64,000 nucleotides of DNA, taken from NCBI GenBank assembly GCA_963774305.1, contig CAVZEM010000010.1, forward strand, positions 62,001 through 126,000, in the 5' to 3' direction. This stretch comes from DASUPK01 sp963774305 (GTDB lineage: Bacteria > Actinomycetota > Thermoleophilia > Solirubrobacterales > 70-9). The notes beneath the pieces are model-generated. The model was not told the origin of the DNA. It worked only from the letters and a program-made list of their open reading frames with translations, and did no database searches. Below are positions 42,657 to 50,704 of the stretch, in pieces. How positions within the stretch are numbered: position 1 is the stretch's first letter; each line of letters begins with the position of its first letter. A program made the translations under genes and the position numbers.

Positions 42657-43823
42657 TTAGAGGGCCGCGCCGACGAGATACCCGGCGCCGTAGGTAATCG
42701 CGGCGGCCCCGATCCCGATCCCGAGCTGACGGAGGGCGGACCGCCAGACGCCGCGACCGGTGAGCAGCGTGATCGCGGCCCCGATGCCGAGCAGAGCCAG
42801 CCCGCTGGCCGCCAGGCTGAGCGCCACCGCGGTGTCACCGCCCGTGATCGCGAACGGGACGACCGGGATGATCGCCCCCACGGTGAACAGAAGGAACGAG
42901 GCGATCGAGGCGATCCAGGCCGAGCCGCCGAGCTCCTCGGGATCGAACCCGAGCTCCTCGCGCGCCATCGCCTCGAGGGCCGCGTCCTCATCGCTCATCA
43001 CCCGGCTGGCGAGCCTGCGCGCCTCCTCGGCGGAGAGCCCTCGTCGCTGGTAGAGCGTGATCAGCTCCGCCCGCTCGTGCTCCGGATCGGTGGCGATCTC
43101 CTCGGCCTCGCGATCGAGCTGTCTCTGATGCAGCTCACGCGAGCTCTGCACCGAGATCCACTCCCCCATCGCCATCGAGAACGCACCAGCGAGCAGGCCG
43201 GCCAGCCCCGTGATCAACACGGTCCTGCTGGAGAAGCTCGCTCCCGCGACACCCATCACGAGGCTGAGGTTGGAGACGAGCCCGTCGTTGGCGCCCAGCA
43301 CCGCGGCCCGCAGGGCATTCCCGCTCACCCCCCGGCGGCGACCGAGCATGCGGGCGAGCATGCTTGCGGTGAACCGCGCCGTCGAGGCCTCTACGGCGGA
43401 GTCGAGAACCCGCGCGTGGGTCCGCTCGTCGGCGGCGATCGCCGTTCCGTCGGCCTCGGGCTGGTGCTCGTATGTCTCCTGCTCGGCCTGCTCCAGCGAC
43501 GCCGCCGCTGGGAGGACGAGCCGGCTGCCGAACCGCCCGGCCAGTCGTGCAAGCAGGCGTGCGCGGGCCGTCGGCCTTCGCGGCGGGCTCTCCGGGTCGA
43601 TCTTCGCCAGCTGCGCCCGCCAGAATTCGGCGTGCCGGCCCTCGGCGTCCGCGAGTCTCCGAAAGCTGCCGGCCAGCTGGGGGTCTCGCTCAGCCGCAGC
43701 CATCGCCCCGTAGACGGCAGCGCGATCCAGCTCGGACTGGACGTTGGCGCGGTACCGCCGGGCGCGCGCCGAATTGTCGGCGGGGACGGCGGACGGCGGT
43801 GAGGTCTGCTCGATCGGGCTCAC
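42657..43823 (-). CDS. VIT1/CCC1-family transporter with N-terminal ferritin-like domain
   Basis: 388 residues. The N-terminal half is a rubrerythrin-like bundle (VYGAMAAAERDPQLAG; ADAEGRHAEFWRAQL with ExxH; ADERTHARVL), the C-terminal half a VIT1 transporter (AAVLGANDGLVSNLSLVMGV; SMAMGEWISVQSSREL; final paired helices). In this combination iron or manganese export is the likely role. GTG 43823 chosen; an in-frame TTG at 43841 is possible. Divergent from the carboxylase gene. Confidence 0.9.
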   Translation of the reverse strand: MSPIEQTSPPSAVPADNSARARRYRANVQSELDRAAVYGAMAAAERDPQLAGSFRRLADAEGRHAEFWRAQLAKIDPESPPRRPTARARLLARLAGRFGSRLVLPAAASLEQAEQETYEHQPEADGTAIAADERTHARVLDSAVEASTARFTASMLARMLGRRRGVSGNALRAAVLGANDGLVSNLSLVMGVAGASFSSRTVLITGLAGLLAGAFSMAMGEWISVQSSRELHQRQLDREAEEIATDPEHERAELITLYQRRGLSAEEARRLASRVMSDEDAALEAMAREELGFDPEELGGSAWIASIASFLLFTVGAIIPVVPFAITGGDTAVALSLAASGLALLGIGAAITLLTGRGVWRSALRQLGIGIGAAAITYGAGYLVGAAL

Positions 43824-43921
43824 CCGAAGAGCTTGGCGCAATAGGTGGCTGGGCGCGACCCCCCGCGCGGGCGAATCCGCCCGCGATTCGGCCGATCAGA
43901 GCGCACCATAGAATCGGCCCA

Positions 43922-45490
43922 ATGAGAGAGAAGAACCCGGTCACCCACGAGGAGAAGCTCGCCTACCTGCGTGAGCTGCGCGAGGAGGCGGTCCACGCCG
44001 GCTCCGAGGAGGCGGTCGAGAAGCAGCACGCCAAGGGCAAGCTCACCGCGCGCGAGCGGATCGAGAAGCTGCTCGACCCCGGCTCCTTCGAGGAGCTCGA
44101 CACCTTCGTCCGGCACCGCACCCACGAGTTCGAGATGGACAAGCGGCGTCCCTACGGCGACGCGGTGGTGACCGGCTACGGCACCATCGACGGGCGCACC
44201 GTCTTCGTCTTCTCCCAGGACTTCACCGTCTTCGGCGGCTCGCTCGGCGAGGTGATGGCGGAAAAGATGGTCAAGGTCATGGACCTGGCCGCGAAGGTCG
44301 GGGCACCCGTGATCGGCATCAACGACTCGGGCGGGGCGCGGATCCAGGAGGGCGTCGTCTCGCTGGGCGCCTACGGCGACGTCTTCGTCCGCAACGTCCA
44401 GTGCTCCGGCGTGATCCCCCAGATCAGCCTGATCATGGGCCCATGCGCCGGCGGCGCCGTCTACTCCCCCGCCATGACCGACTTCATCTTCATGGTCAAG
44501 GAGACCTCGCACATGTTCATAACGGGCCCCGAGGTGATCAAGACGGTCACCGGCGAGGAGGTCGAGTTCGAGGAGCTCGGCGGCGCGATGAGCCACAACT
44601 CCAAGTCCGGGGTCGCCCACTTCGCGGCCGACGATGAGGAGCAGTGCCTCGAGGACGCCCGCTACCTGATGAGCTTTCTGCCGCTCAACAACCTCGAGCT
44701 GCCGCCGCGGGTCGAGCCCACCGACGACCCGGATCGCGAGGACCCGGAGCTAGACACGATCGTCCCGGACGACCCCCAGAAGCCGTACGACATGCGCGAG
44801 GTGATCTCGCGGATCGTGGACGACGGCGATTTCTTCGAGGTCCACGAGCACTTCGCCAAGAACATCGTCTGCGGCTTCTCCCGCCTGGACGGGCACCCCG
44901 TCGGCGTGGTCGGCAACCAGCCGGCGTTCCTCGCCGGCGTGCTCGACATCGAGTCCTCGGAGAAGGCGGCCCGCTTCGTTCGCACCTGCGACGCCTTCAA
45001 CGTTCCCCTGCTCACCTTCACCGACGTGCCGGGCTTCCTGCCCGGGACCTCACAGGAGTGGGGCGGCATCATCCGCCACGGCGCGAAGCTGCTCTACGCG
45101 TTCACCGAGGCGACCGTGCCCAAGCTCACCGTCGTCACCCGCAAGGCCTACGGCGGCGCCTACGACGTCATGAACTCCAAGCACATGCTGGCCGACTTCA
45201 ACTTCGCCTGGCCGACCGCGGAGGTCGCGGTGATGGGGCCGGAGGGGGCGGTCAACATCATCTACCGCCGTGACCTGGCGAAGTCCCCGACCCCGGACGA
45301 ACGCCGGGCGAAGCTGATCGACGACTACAAGGCCCACTTCGCCAACCCCTACTCGGCGGCCGAGCGCGGCTACATCGACGACGTGATCGAGCCGCATCAG
45401 ACCCGCCCGAAGCTGATCCGCGCGCTCCGGACCCTGCAGACCAAGCGTGTCGAGGGACCGAAGCGCAAGCACGGCAACATCCCGCTCTAG
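43922..45490 (+). CDS. acyl-CoA (propionyl-CoA type) carboxylase, carboxyltransferase beta subunit
   Basis: Transfers carboxyl from biotin to an acyl-CoA. 522 residues. Family blocks: KGKLTARERIEKLLDPGSFEE, INDSGGARIQEGVVSLGAYG (acyl-CoA oxyanion loop), GPCAGGAVYSPAMTDF, FTDVPGFLPGTSQEWGGIIRHGAKLL and RKAYGGAYDVMNSKH. ATG 43922, seven nucleotides after the -10-like TAGAAT, so probably leaderless. Followed 7 nt later by the epsilon-type gene. The alpha subunit is at 56605. Short-chain specificity (propionyl-CoA) fits the nearby mutase. Confidence 0.93.
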   Translation: MREKNPVTHEEKLAYLRELREEAVHAGSEEAVEKQHAKGKLTARERIEKLLDPGSFEELDTFVRHRTHEFEMDKRRPYGDAVVTGYGTIDGRTVFVFSQDFTVFGGSLGEVMAEKMVKVMDLAAKVGAPVIGINDSGGARIQEGVVSLGAYGDVFVRNVQCSGVIPQISLIMGPCAGGAVYSPAMTDFIFMVKETSHMFITGPEVIKTVTGEEVEFEELGGAMSHNSKSGVAHFAADDEEQCLEDARYLMSFLPLNNLELPPRVEPTDDPDREDPELDTIVPDDPQKPYDMREVISRIVDDGDFFEVHEHFAKNIVCGFSRLDGHPVGVVGNQPAFLAGVLDIESSEKAARFVRTCDAFNVPLLTFTDVPGFLPGTSQEWGGIIRHGAKLLYAFTEATVPKLTVVTRKAYGGAYDVMNSKHMLADFNFAWPTAEVAVMGPEGAVNIIYRRDLAKSPTPDERRAKLIDDYKAHFANPYSAAERGYIDDVIEPHQTRPKLIRALRTLQTKRVEGPKRKHGNIPL

Positions 45491-45497
45491 GCCAGCC

Positions 45498-45734
45498 ATG
45501 CCCGGGCGCAACGGCAAGCAAAACCCTCCGAGGCCGCAGATCGAGATCCAGAGCGCCGCCGCGCGGCCCGACGAAGCTGCCGCTATCGCCGCCGCGCTCG
45601 AACGCTTCCTCTCGGAGACGGCACCGGCTCCGCGGCCGGCCGAGGCGAGCCGCTGGCAGCAGACGGCCCTGCGAGAGGGCATCTCGTCGAGATCGGGGCT
45701 CGGCGGCGGCTGGGGGATCCCGCCCGGACGCTGA
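45498..45734 (+). CDS. acyl-CoA carboxylase epsilon-type subunit
   Basis: 78 residues from ATG 45498. A basic Pro-rich start, then EAAAIAAALERFLSETAP and SRWQQTALREGI, the short pattern of actinobacterial carboxylase epsilon subunits, which stabilise the alpha-beta complex. Located directly after the beta subunit gene, as usual for the family. Confidence 0.8.
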   Translation: MPGRNGKQNPPRPQIEIQSAAARPDEAAAIAAALERFLSETAPAPRPAEASRWQQTALREGISSRSGLGGGWGIPPGR

Positions 45735-45809
45735 GCCGGGCTTGTACGACGGGCGCAAGTGCAATAGAACACTTGCCGCAAATCCATCGCGCTCGAAAGA
45801 GGAGGGCTC

Positions 45810-46019
45810 GTGGCCGTCGTAAAGATCATTGAGCTGGTCGGAAGCTCCAAGAAGTCTTCGGATGACGCCGCACAGCAGGCGCTGAAGCAGGCGCAGAGCT
45901 CGCTTCGGAACATCCGCGCGATCGACGTCGTCTCCACCGGGCTGCGCGGAGAGAACCTCGATGAGTGGCGGGCTCACGTCCGGGTCGCGTTCCTGGTCGA
46001 GGGCACCGACGTCGACTGA
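45810..46019 (+). CDS. dodecin family flavin-binding protein
   Basis: 69-residue dodecin: VVKIIELVGSSKKSSDDAAQ and IRAIDVVSTGLRGENLDEWR then VRVAFLVEG. Forms a dodecameric shell that stores flavin or coenzyme A. The family tryptophan that stacks on flavin appears as W in DEWRAHVRV. GTG 45810 with GAGGAGG about 9 nt upstream. Monocistronic, ends at a strong terminator hairpin. Confidence 0.92.
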   Translation: MAVVKIIELVGSSKKSSDDAAQQALKQAQSSLRNIRAIDVVSTGLRGENLDEWRAHVRVAFLVEGTDVD

Positions 46020-46030
46020 GCTTGGGAGGA

Positions 46031-46071
46031 GAGGCGGCGGCGGGCGGCGGCAGGGCGGCGCCCGCCGCCTC
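46031..46071 (+). terminator. GC-rich terminator hairpin after dodecin gene
   Basis: Arms GAGGCGGCGG... and ...CCGCCGCCTC pair across a G-rich middle, 12 nt after the stop, followed by TTGATT. Several registers are possible because of the GGC repeats. Confidence 0.6.
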
Positions 46072-46128
46072 TTGATTCGCGCGGTCGCGCGCCCTACCCT
46101 GCCTGACAACAAGCTAGGGGGTTGAGCC

Positions 46129-46905
46129 ATGTGCGGACGGATCCGCGCAGAGGGACGAATCAGGATGATCGGCGTCATCGTGCTGCTGGCATCGGCGGCG
46201 ACGCTGGCGACCGCTGGATCGGCCGGCGCGACGCCGCTCGCCTACACGTTCAATGCGAACAACGAGGGCTGGCAGCAGAGCCAGGACAACGGTGCTCACA
46301 TCTCGAGCGCGGGGTTCCAGCCGAGCGGCGGCAACCCGGGCGGACACCTGACGGCCAAGGACACCGGAAAGGAGGACGGATGTGATGCGCAGACGACGTC
46401 CTGTGACCTGCTCACCTTCTACAGCCCGTTCGTCCCGACGCTGGGCGCGAACTACGGCGGCACCGCCTCCTTCGATCTGCGCTCCAGCGTCAACCCTGCG
46501 TTCGCCGCCGAGCTGCTGCTCCTCCCGACGGGACCCAACTACCTGGACGGCCTGATTCCGGAGAGCACGGATACGACCTATCACCACCTCTCCATCCAGA
46601 TGAGCGAAACGGCCAATTGGGCCGTCTGCCCGTACGCGGGCGGGGGCTGCAATCCCCCTAGCCAGGCCCAGTTCATGAGCCTGATCGGCGCCAGCGACGA
46701 GATCGCGGTGATCGCGGACGTCGGCCCGAACGGAACCGGCGAGACCTATGACCTCGACAACGTCACCCTGACCGACGGCGGCCCGCTGCTCCCACCGCCG
46801 CCCGCGAAGAAGCCCAAGAAGTGCAAGAAGCAGGGCAAGAAGCGTGCGGCGGGGGCCAAGAAGTGCAAGAAGAAGCGGCGGGCGGCCGCCGTAGTCAGAG
46901 GCTGA
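46129..46905 (+). CDS. secreted protein with laminin-B-like domain and Lys/Cys tail
   Basis: 258 residues. Signal segment MIGVIVLLASAATLATAG..AGA. Mature part begins TPLAYTFNANNEGWQQSQDN and reads like the laminin-B/IVB-type beta-sandwich found in bacterial surface proteins, with ETYDLDNVTLTD ending the fold. The tail is PPPPAKKPKKCKKQGKKRAAG and another KKCKKKRR, so cysteines sit in Lys clusters. Similar tails end the proteins at 54555 and, partly, 58376. The gene is convergent with the cyclodeaminase-like gene, overlapping by 11 bp. Confidence 0.75.
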   Translation: MCGRIRAEGRIRMIGVIVLLASAATLATAGSAGATPLAYTFNANNEGWQQSQDNGAHISSAGFQPSGGNPGGHLTAKDTGKEDGCDAQTTSCDLLTFYSPFVPTLGANYGGTASFDLRSSVNPAFAAELLLLPTGPNYLDGLIPESTDTTYHHLSIQMSETANWAVCPYAGGGCNPPSQAQFMSLIGASDEIAVIADVGPNGTGETYDLDNVTLTDGGPLLPPPPAKKPKKCKKQGKKRAAGAKKCKKKRRAAAVVRG

Positions 46906-47842
46906 CCACCGGGGCCTCGAGTCCTCCTTCGCGCCAGCGCTCGTAGATCGCCTGGCAGATCGCGAGATCCTGGATCGCGAGACCGGTGGAGTCGAAGAGC
47001 GTGATCTCGGCGTCGCTGCGCGTCCACTTCGAGCTTCCGATGAGCACGTCCCCCAGCTGAGTGACGTCGCCGCGGCTCACCACCCCCGCCTCCACGCCGT
47101 TCGCAAGCTCACCGCCGGCACTCGCCTGCTCCCACTCGTCGCAGAAGAGCGTGCAGCGCTCGATCGCATCGAGCTCGACCTCCTGCTTGCCATGAGCGTC
47201 GGCGCCGAGCACGGCGAGGTGCTGTCCCGGGCGCAGCTCGCTCGCGAGGATCACCGGCTCGATCCCAGGAGTCACCGTGACGACCACGTCCTGAGCCACC
47301 GCCTCCGCCCGGTCGCCGACCCGCCAGCCGAGCTCGTCGGCCAGCGCACTCGCCGCCTCGGGCCGCACGTCCGCGCAGACTCCGTCTCCATAACCGGCGG
47401 CGGCCAGGCAGCGCGCGGACCAGGTGCCGTTGACCCCGCAGCCGACGATCCCCACCGACCTCGCCTCGTCCAGCGCCAGCACCTGAGCCGACACGGCCGC
47501 GGCGGCGCCCGTCCGGAGCGAGGTCACCGATGAGCACTCGATGACGGCCAGCTCCTCCCCGGTCTCGGCGTCGGAGAGCAGCACCTCGCCGCGAACCACC
47601 GGTAGCCCCTTGGCGCTATTGCCGGGGAAGGAGGTCACCCACTTGAGCAGCGCCAACCCGTCCCCCCGCGCCGGCATCGCCCGGAAGTCGCCATATGGCG
47701 GGCTGTCGAGATAGACCTTCGCGGGCATCTCCCAAACACCACGCGCGTAGCGCTCGAACGCCTCGCGCGTCCGCTCGATCGCGGTCCGTGGGTCGATCGC
47801 CTCGAGCACGGCCCGCCCGGAGATCACAGGAATCTCGGTCAC
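46895..47842 (-). CDS. ornithine cyclodeaminase / mu-crystallin family protein
   Basis: NAD(P)-dependent enzyme of 315 residues. SVGIVGCGVNGTWSARCLAA is the nucleotide motif, FRAMPARGDGLALLKWVTSFPGN the substrate region, and VVTVTPGIEPVILASELRPGQHLAVLGAD matches the family C-terminal Rossmann part. GTG 47842; on the minus strand TATAGA lies 7-12 nt before it. Family includes ornithine cyclodeaminase, alanine dehydrogenase (archaeal) and ketimine reductase, so the exact amino acid is unknown. Confidence 0.87.
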   Translation of the reverse strand: MTEIPVISGRAVLEAIDPRTAIERTREAFERYARGVWEMPAKVYLDSPPYGDFRAMPARGDGLALLKWVTSFPGNSAKGLPVVRGEVLLSDAETGEELAVIECSSVTSLRTGAAAAVSAQVLALDEARSVGIVGCGVNGTWSARCLAAAGYGDGVCADVRPEAASALADELGWRVGDRAEAVAQDVVVTVTPGIEPVILASELRPGQHLAVLGADAHGKQEVELDAIERCTLFCDEWEQASAGGELANGVEAGVVSRGDVTQLGDVLIGSSKWTRSDAEITLFDSTGLAIQDLAICQAIYERWREGGLEAPVVSL

Positions 47843-47914
47843 GCCCCGATCTATACGCGAACACGGCACCGACTGCGTGTCACTTGTCTGCACAGTGATG
47901 GTCTTCTGGTTCGC

Positions 47915-48012
47915 GCGCGGAGGGTGAAATGCCAAGGCGGCATGCACAGCTCAGGTCTGTTGCGTCCGATCCGCAGGGACCGGATCTGGTTCGATTCCAG
48001 CGCCCTCCGCGC
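47915..48012 (+). tRNA. tRNA-like RNA, long variable arm, anticodon position CAG (element B)
   Basis: Same architecture as element A (28907-29007). GCGCGGAGGG (47915-47924) pairs with CCCTCCGCGC (48003-48012), plus a U-G. D-arm ATGCC/GGCAT with loop AAGGC. Anticodon arm ACAG/CTGT with loop CTCAGGT (U33 present, anticodon CAG), bulged T47961, two closing pairs. Variable arm TCCGATCC/GGACCGGA with one mismatch and GCAG loop. T-arm CTGG/CCAG with loop TTCGATT, then the same unpaired C (48001). Arms differ from element A in sequence but keep pairing (D-stem, anticodon stem, variable stem, T-stem), which is covariation. No encoded CCA. A gene finder might report tRNA-Leu(CAG). Confidence 0.7.
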
Positions 48013-48013
48013 C

Positions 48014-48068
48014 TTTAGACTTGGAGGACTGAGCTGTGCGCGGGGCTCCTTGAGTCCCGCTTCACCCA
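48014..48068 (+). ncRNA. trailer of element B with anticodon-arm antisense and hairpin
   Basis: CTGAGCTGTGC (48029-48039) is perfectly complementary to GCACAGCTCAG (47944-47954), the 5' half of element B's anticodon arm through anticodon CAG. A hairpin GCGGG..CTC/GAG..CCCGC follows at 48040-48060. The block aligns with the element A trailer: shared ACTTG, GTGCGCGGG and CCCG(C/T)TTCA(A/C)CC, while the antisense part changes to match its own core. Confidence 0.68.
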
Positions 48069-48094
48069 AAGCGGCCCGCTTCGGCGGGCCGCTT
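48069..48094 (+). terminator. terminator of tRNA-like element B
   Basis: Perfect 11-bp stem AAGCGGCCCGC/GCGGGCCGCTT with the stable loop TTCG, 56 nt after the core of element B. Confidence 0.85.
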
Positions 48095-48177
48095 GCGTTC
48101 GGCATCGACCGTCTCGGACCGATGACTCTCGTTGAAGCGACCGGTCATATTGGTGAACTCAAACAGAGGAGACAGCC

Positions 48178-48564
48178 ATGCTCAAGGACAGCAAGGCGTA
48201 CAGCGGATTCGCCGTCGACGACCTCGACAAGGCCCTGAACTTCTATGGCGACACCCTTGGACTGAAGACCTCCGTACTGCAGGAGGGCGTCCTGCTCCAG
48301 ATCGACCTGGCCGGTGACCGGCCGACGCTCATCTACCTGAAGCCGGACTTCGAGCCTGCCACCTACACGATCCTCAACTTCCCGGTCGACGACGTCGAGG
48401 GCGCCGTCGATGAGCTGACCGCCAAGGGAGTCAGCTTCGAGCGCTACGACGGGTTCGAACAAGACGAGAAGGGCATCGACCGCACCGGCCCGAACGGCGG
48501 GATCGCCTGGTTCAAGGACCCGGCCGGCAACATCCTGGCGGTGCACGGAGAGCTGGACGTGTAG
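48178..48564 (+). CDS. VOC-family (glyoxalase/bleomycin-resistance fold) protein
   Basis: 128 residues: SGFAVDDLDKALNFYGDTLGL is the first beta-alpha-beta unit and NFPVDDVEGAVDELTAKGVSF the second, with DPAGNILAVHGELD ending in the conserved metal-side Glu region. ATG 48178 behind AGAGGAGA. Enzymatic role unknown; stand-alone members include isomerases, dioxygenases and antibiotic-binding proteins. Confidence 0.88.
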   Translation: MLKDSKAYSGFAVDDLDKALNFYGDTLGLKTSVLQEGVLLQIDLAGDRPTLIYLKPDFEPATYTILNFPVDDVEGAVDELTAKGVSFERYDGFEQDEKGIDRTGPNGGIAWFKDPAGNILAVHGELDV

Positions 48565-48592
48565 TTCTCCCCGCTGGCCGCGCATAATCACC

Positions 48593-48618
48593 TTAAACTC
48601 GATCAGGTTTGCTAGATT
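48593..48618 (+). promoter_or_regulatory. candidate promoter/operator of the sulfate-assimilation genes
   Basis: An inverted repeat AAAC-8 nt-GTTT (48595-48610) precedes a -10-like TAGATT (48613-48618), about 56 nt before the sulfite reductase ATG. An operator for the Rrf2-type regulator encoded at 54025 is possible but unproven; the repeat is short. Confidence 0.3.
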
Positions 48619-48673
48619 GGCGGGCGGTACAAGCCCGGGCAAGGCTACGTCGACGAAAGGAAAGCCGGTTTCC

Positions 48674-50626
48674 ATGGAGCCCGTCTCCGCCCCGTCCAAG
48701 GGCGCGAAGTCAACCAATGGCACTCCGGTGCCGCCCAAGAAGCTCGCCGACCCCTCCACCCTCAAGCAGGACCCCGGCAAGAAGCAGAAGGGCAAGGGCA
48801 AGATCGGGTCGCTCGAGAACCCCGAGGTCTACGACAACGTCCCCGGGCACGTGATCCCGATCCTCGAGCGCGAGTTCAACGACTTCGACACCGAGGCGGC
48901 CAGCTTCCTCCGCGGAGAGCAAACCGAGGAGCAGTTCATCGGCTTCCGCCTCAAGCAGGGCGTCTACGGCCAGCGCCAGCCCGACGTGCAGATGATCCGC
49001 GTGAAGCTTCCATACGGCGGCGTCAGCCCCGAGCAGATGGAGGCCTTCGCGGACGCGATCGAGGAGCTCGCGCCGCTCAACAAGGGCCACATCACGACCC
49101 GCCAGAACATTCAGATCCACCACATCCCCCTGGCGGACGCAGCCGAGTTCATCCGGCAGATCAGCCAGGCCGGTCTCTCCTCACGCGAGGGATGCGGCAA
49201 CACGATCCGCAACGTCACCGGCGATCCCTGGGCCGGCATCGCCGAGGACGAGCCGTTCGACGTCACTCCGTATGCCGCCGCGTACGCGCGCTACTTCGTC
49301 CGGCATCCGACCACGCAGCTGATGCCGCGCAAGGTGAAGACGGCCTTCAGCGCCAGCGACGCCGATCGCGCGATCACCGGGATCCATGACGTCGGCTTCA
49401 TCCCGAAGGTCAAGGAGGTCGACGGCAAGCAGGTGAGGGGCGTCGAGGTCCGCATCGGCGGCGGGACCTCGATCCAGCCACGTATCGCGCCCACCCTCTA
49501 CGAGTTCGTCGAGCTCGACAACGGCGACTACCTGAAGGTGACCGAGGCCGCGCTGCGGATCTTCGACCGCCAGGAGTGGCTGCGCGAGAACCGCATGCGC
49601 GCCCGGATCAAGGTGCTGGTCGACAAGATCGGCATGGACGCCTTCCGCGAGCTGGTCGACGAGGAGCTCGAGGGCGACTGGGTCGACGAGCGCGACTTCA
49701 CCATCGATCACCTCCTCTATGTCCATGACGAGGAGGCGGACGCCCCCGCCGTTCCGGAGGGCTACGGCTCGCCACCACAAACGGCGGCCACAAACACCGC
49801 CGCCGGATCGAAGAGCGAGTTCGATGCATGGGTCGACGAGAACGTCGCGGCGCAGCGCCAGGACGGCTTCGTCACCGCCACCGTCAAGGTCACCCGCGGC
49901 GACCTGACGCCCGAGCAGTTCCGCGGCCTCGCCCAGATCATGCGTGACTTCACCGGCGGCTACGCCCGCACAACCGTGCAGCAGAACCTGGTTCTCCGCT
50001 GGGTGCGGCCCGAGTCCCTCTACGACCTCTGGACCCGCCTGAAGGAGCTCGACCTCGGGGATTCCGGCGCCTTCCGGGTCACCGACGTGGTCAGCTGCCC
50101 CGGAACGGACAGCTGCAAGCTCGGGATCACGGCCTCGATGGGCCTGAACGCGGAGCTCCAGAAGCGCCTCGAGGCGATGGAGATCACCGACCCGCTGACC
50201 AAGCAGATCCACATCAAGATGAGCGGCTGCCCCAACGGGTGCTCCCAGCACCACATCGCCACGATCGGCTTCTACGGGGCCTCGATCAAGGTCGGCGAGC
50301 ACACCATCCCGGCCTACATCCCGCACATCGCCGGCAACTTCGAGGGGGGCGACGTCGTCTTCGGCCACCGGCTCAAGGCGCGCCTGCCCGCCAAGCGCGT
50401 CCCCGACGCGGTCGAGCGGTGGATCAAGCATTACGAGGACAACCGCAACGACGGCGAGAACTTCAACGCCTTCGTCGACCGGACCGGCTTTGACGCCTTC
50501 GAGGAGCTGATCTCGGACCTGAAGCTGCCGGTCGAGTTCAGCGCCGAGAACCTCATGTTCTTCATCGACTGGAATCGCTCGGAGCCCTACAAGGTCGAGC
50601 GCGGCGAGGGTGAGTGCGCGGTCTAG
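48674..50626 (+). CDS. ferredoxin-type sulfite (or nitrite) reductase, siroheme/4Fe-4S
   Basis: Six-electron reduction of sulfite to sulfide in assimilation, sulfite being favoured by the neighbours cysH, sat and cysC. 650 residues from ATG 48674 (GGAAAG about 10 nt before); a longer form from TTG 48617 is less likely. Two ferredoxin-like half domains (GVYGQRQPDVQMIRVKLPYG; ITTRQNIQIHHI) and the siroheme/4Fe-4S cysteines CPGTDSC and SGCPNGC are present. The first about 50 residues are Lys/Pro-rich and probably disordered. Siroheme likely comes from the enzyme at 9596. Confidence 0.9.
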   Translation: MEPVSAPSKGAKSTNGTPVPPKKLADPSTLKQDPGKKQKGKGKIGSLENPEVYDNVPGHVIPILEREFNDFDTEAASFLRGEQTEEQFIGFRLKQGVYGQRQPDVQMIRVKLPYGGVSPEQMEAFADAIEELAPLNKGHITTRQNIQIHHIPLADAAEFIRQISQAGLSSREGCGNTIRNVTGDPWAGIAEDEPFDVTPYAAAYARYFVRHPTTQLMPRKVKTAFSASDADRAITGIHDVGFIPKVKEVDGKQVRGVEVRIGGGTSIQPRIAPTLYEFVELDNGDYLKVTEAALRIFDRQEWLRENRMRARIKVLVDKIGMDAFRELVDEELEGDWVDERDFTIDHLLYVHDEEADAPAVPEGYGSPPQTAATNTAAGSKSEFDAWVDENVAAQRQDGFVTATVKVTRGDLTPEQFRGLAQIMRDFTGGYARTTVQQNLVLRWVRPESLYDLWTRLKELDLGDSGAFRVTDVVSCPGTDSCKLGITASMGLNAELQKRLEAMEITDPLTKQIHIKMSGCPNGCSQHHIATIGFYGASIKVGEHTIPAYIPHIAGNFEGGDVVFGHRLKARLPAKRVPDAVERWIKHYEDNRNDGENFNAFVDRTGFDAFEELISDLKLPVEFSAENLMFFIDWNRSEPYKVERGEGECAV

Positions 50627-50651
50627 TGGCGACAAGGAGCTCCATATCGGA

Positions 50652-50670
50652 GCGGCGGCGAAGCCGCCGC
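50652..50670 (+). other. intercistronic hairpin between sulfite reductase and cysH
   Basis: Perfect 8-bp stem GCGGCGGC/GCCGCCGC with loop GAA in the 78-nt gap. No U-run, so it may tune mRNA stability or partial termination inside the operon rather than end it. Confidence 0.5.
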
Positions 50671-50704
50671 GACTTGGGATCGCGACGCAGGAGCCACGCC
50701 TGAA

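Noticed and set aside
47915..48012. Selenocysteine tRNA
   Set aside because: Anticodon position is CAG, not UCA, and the D-stem/T-stem lengths differ from bacterial tRNA-Sec; no selA/selB/selD is in the window.
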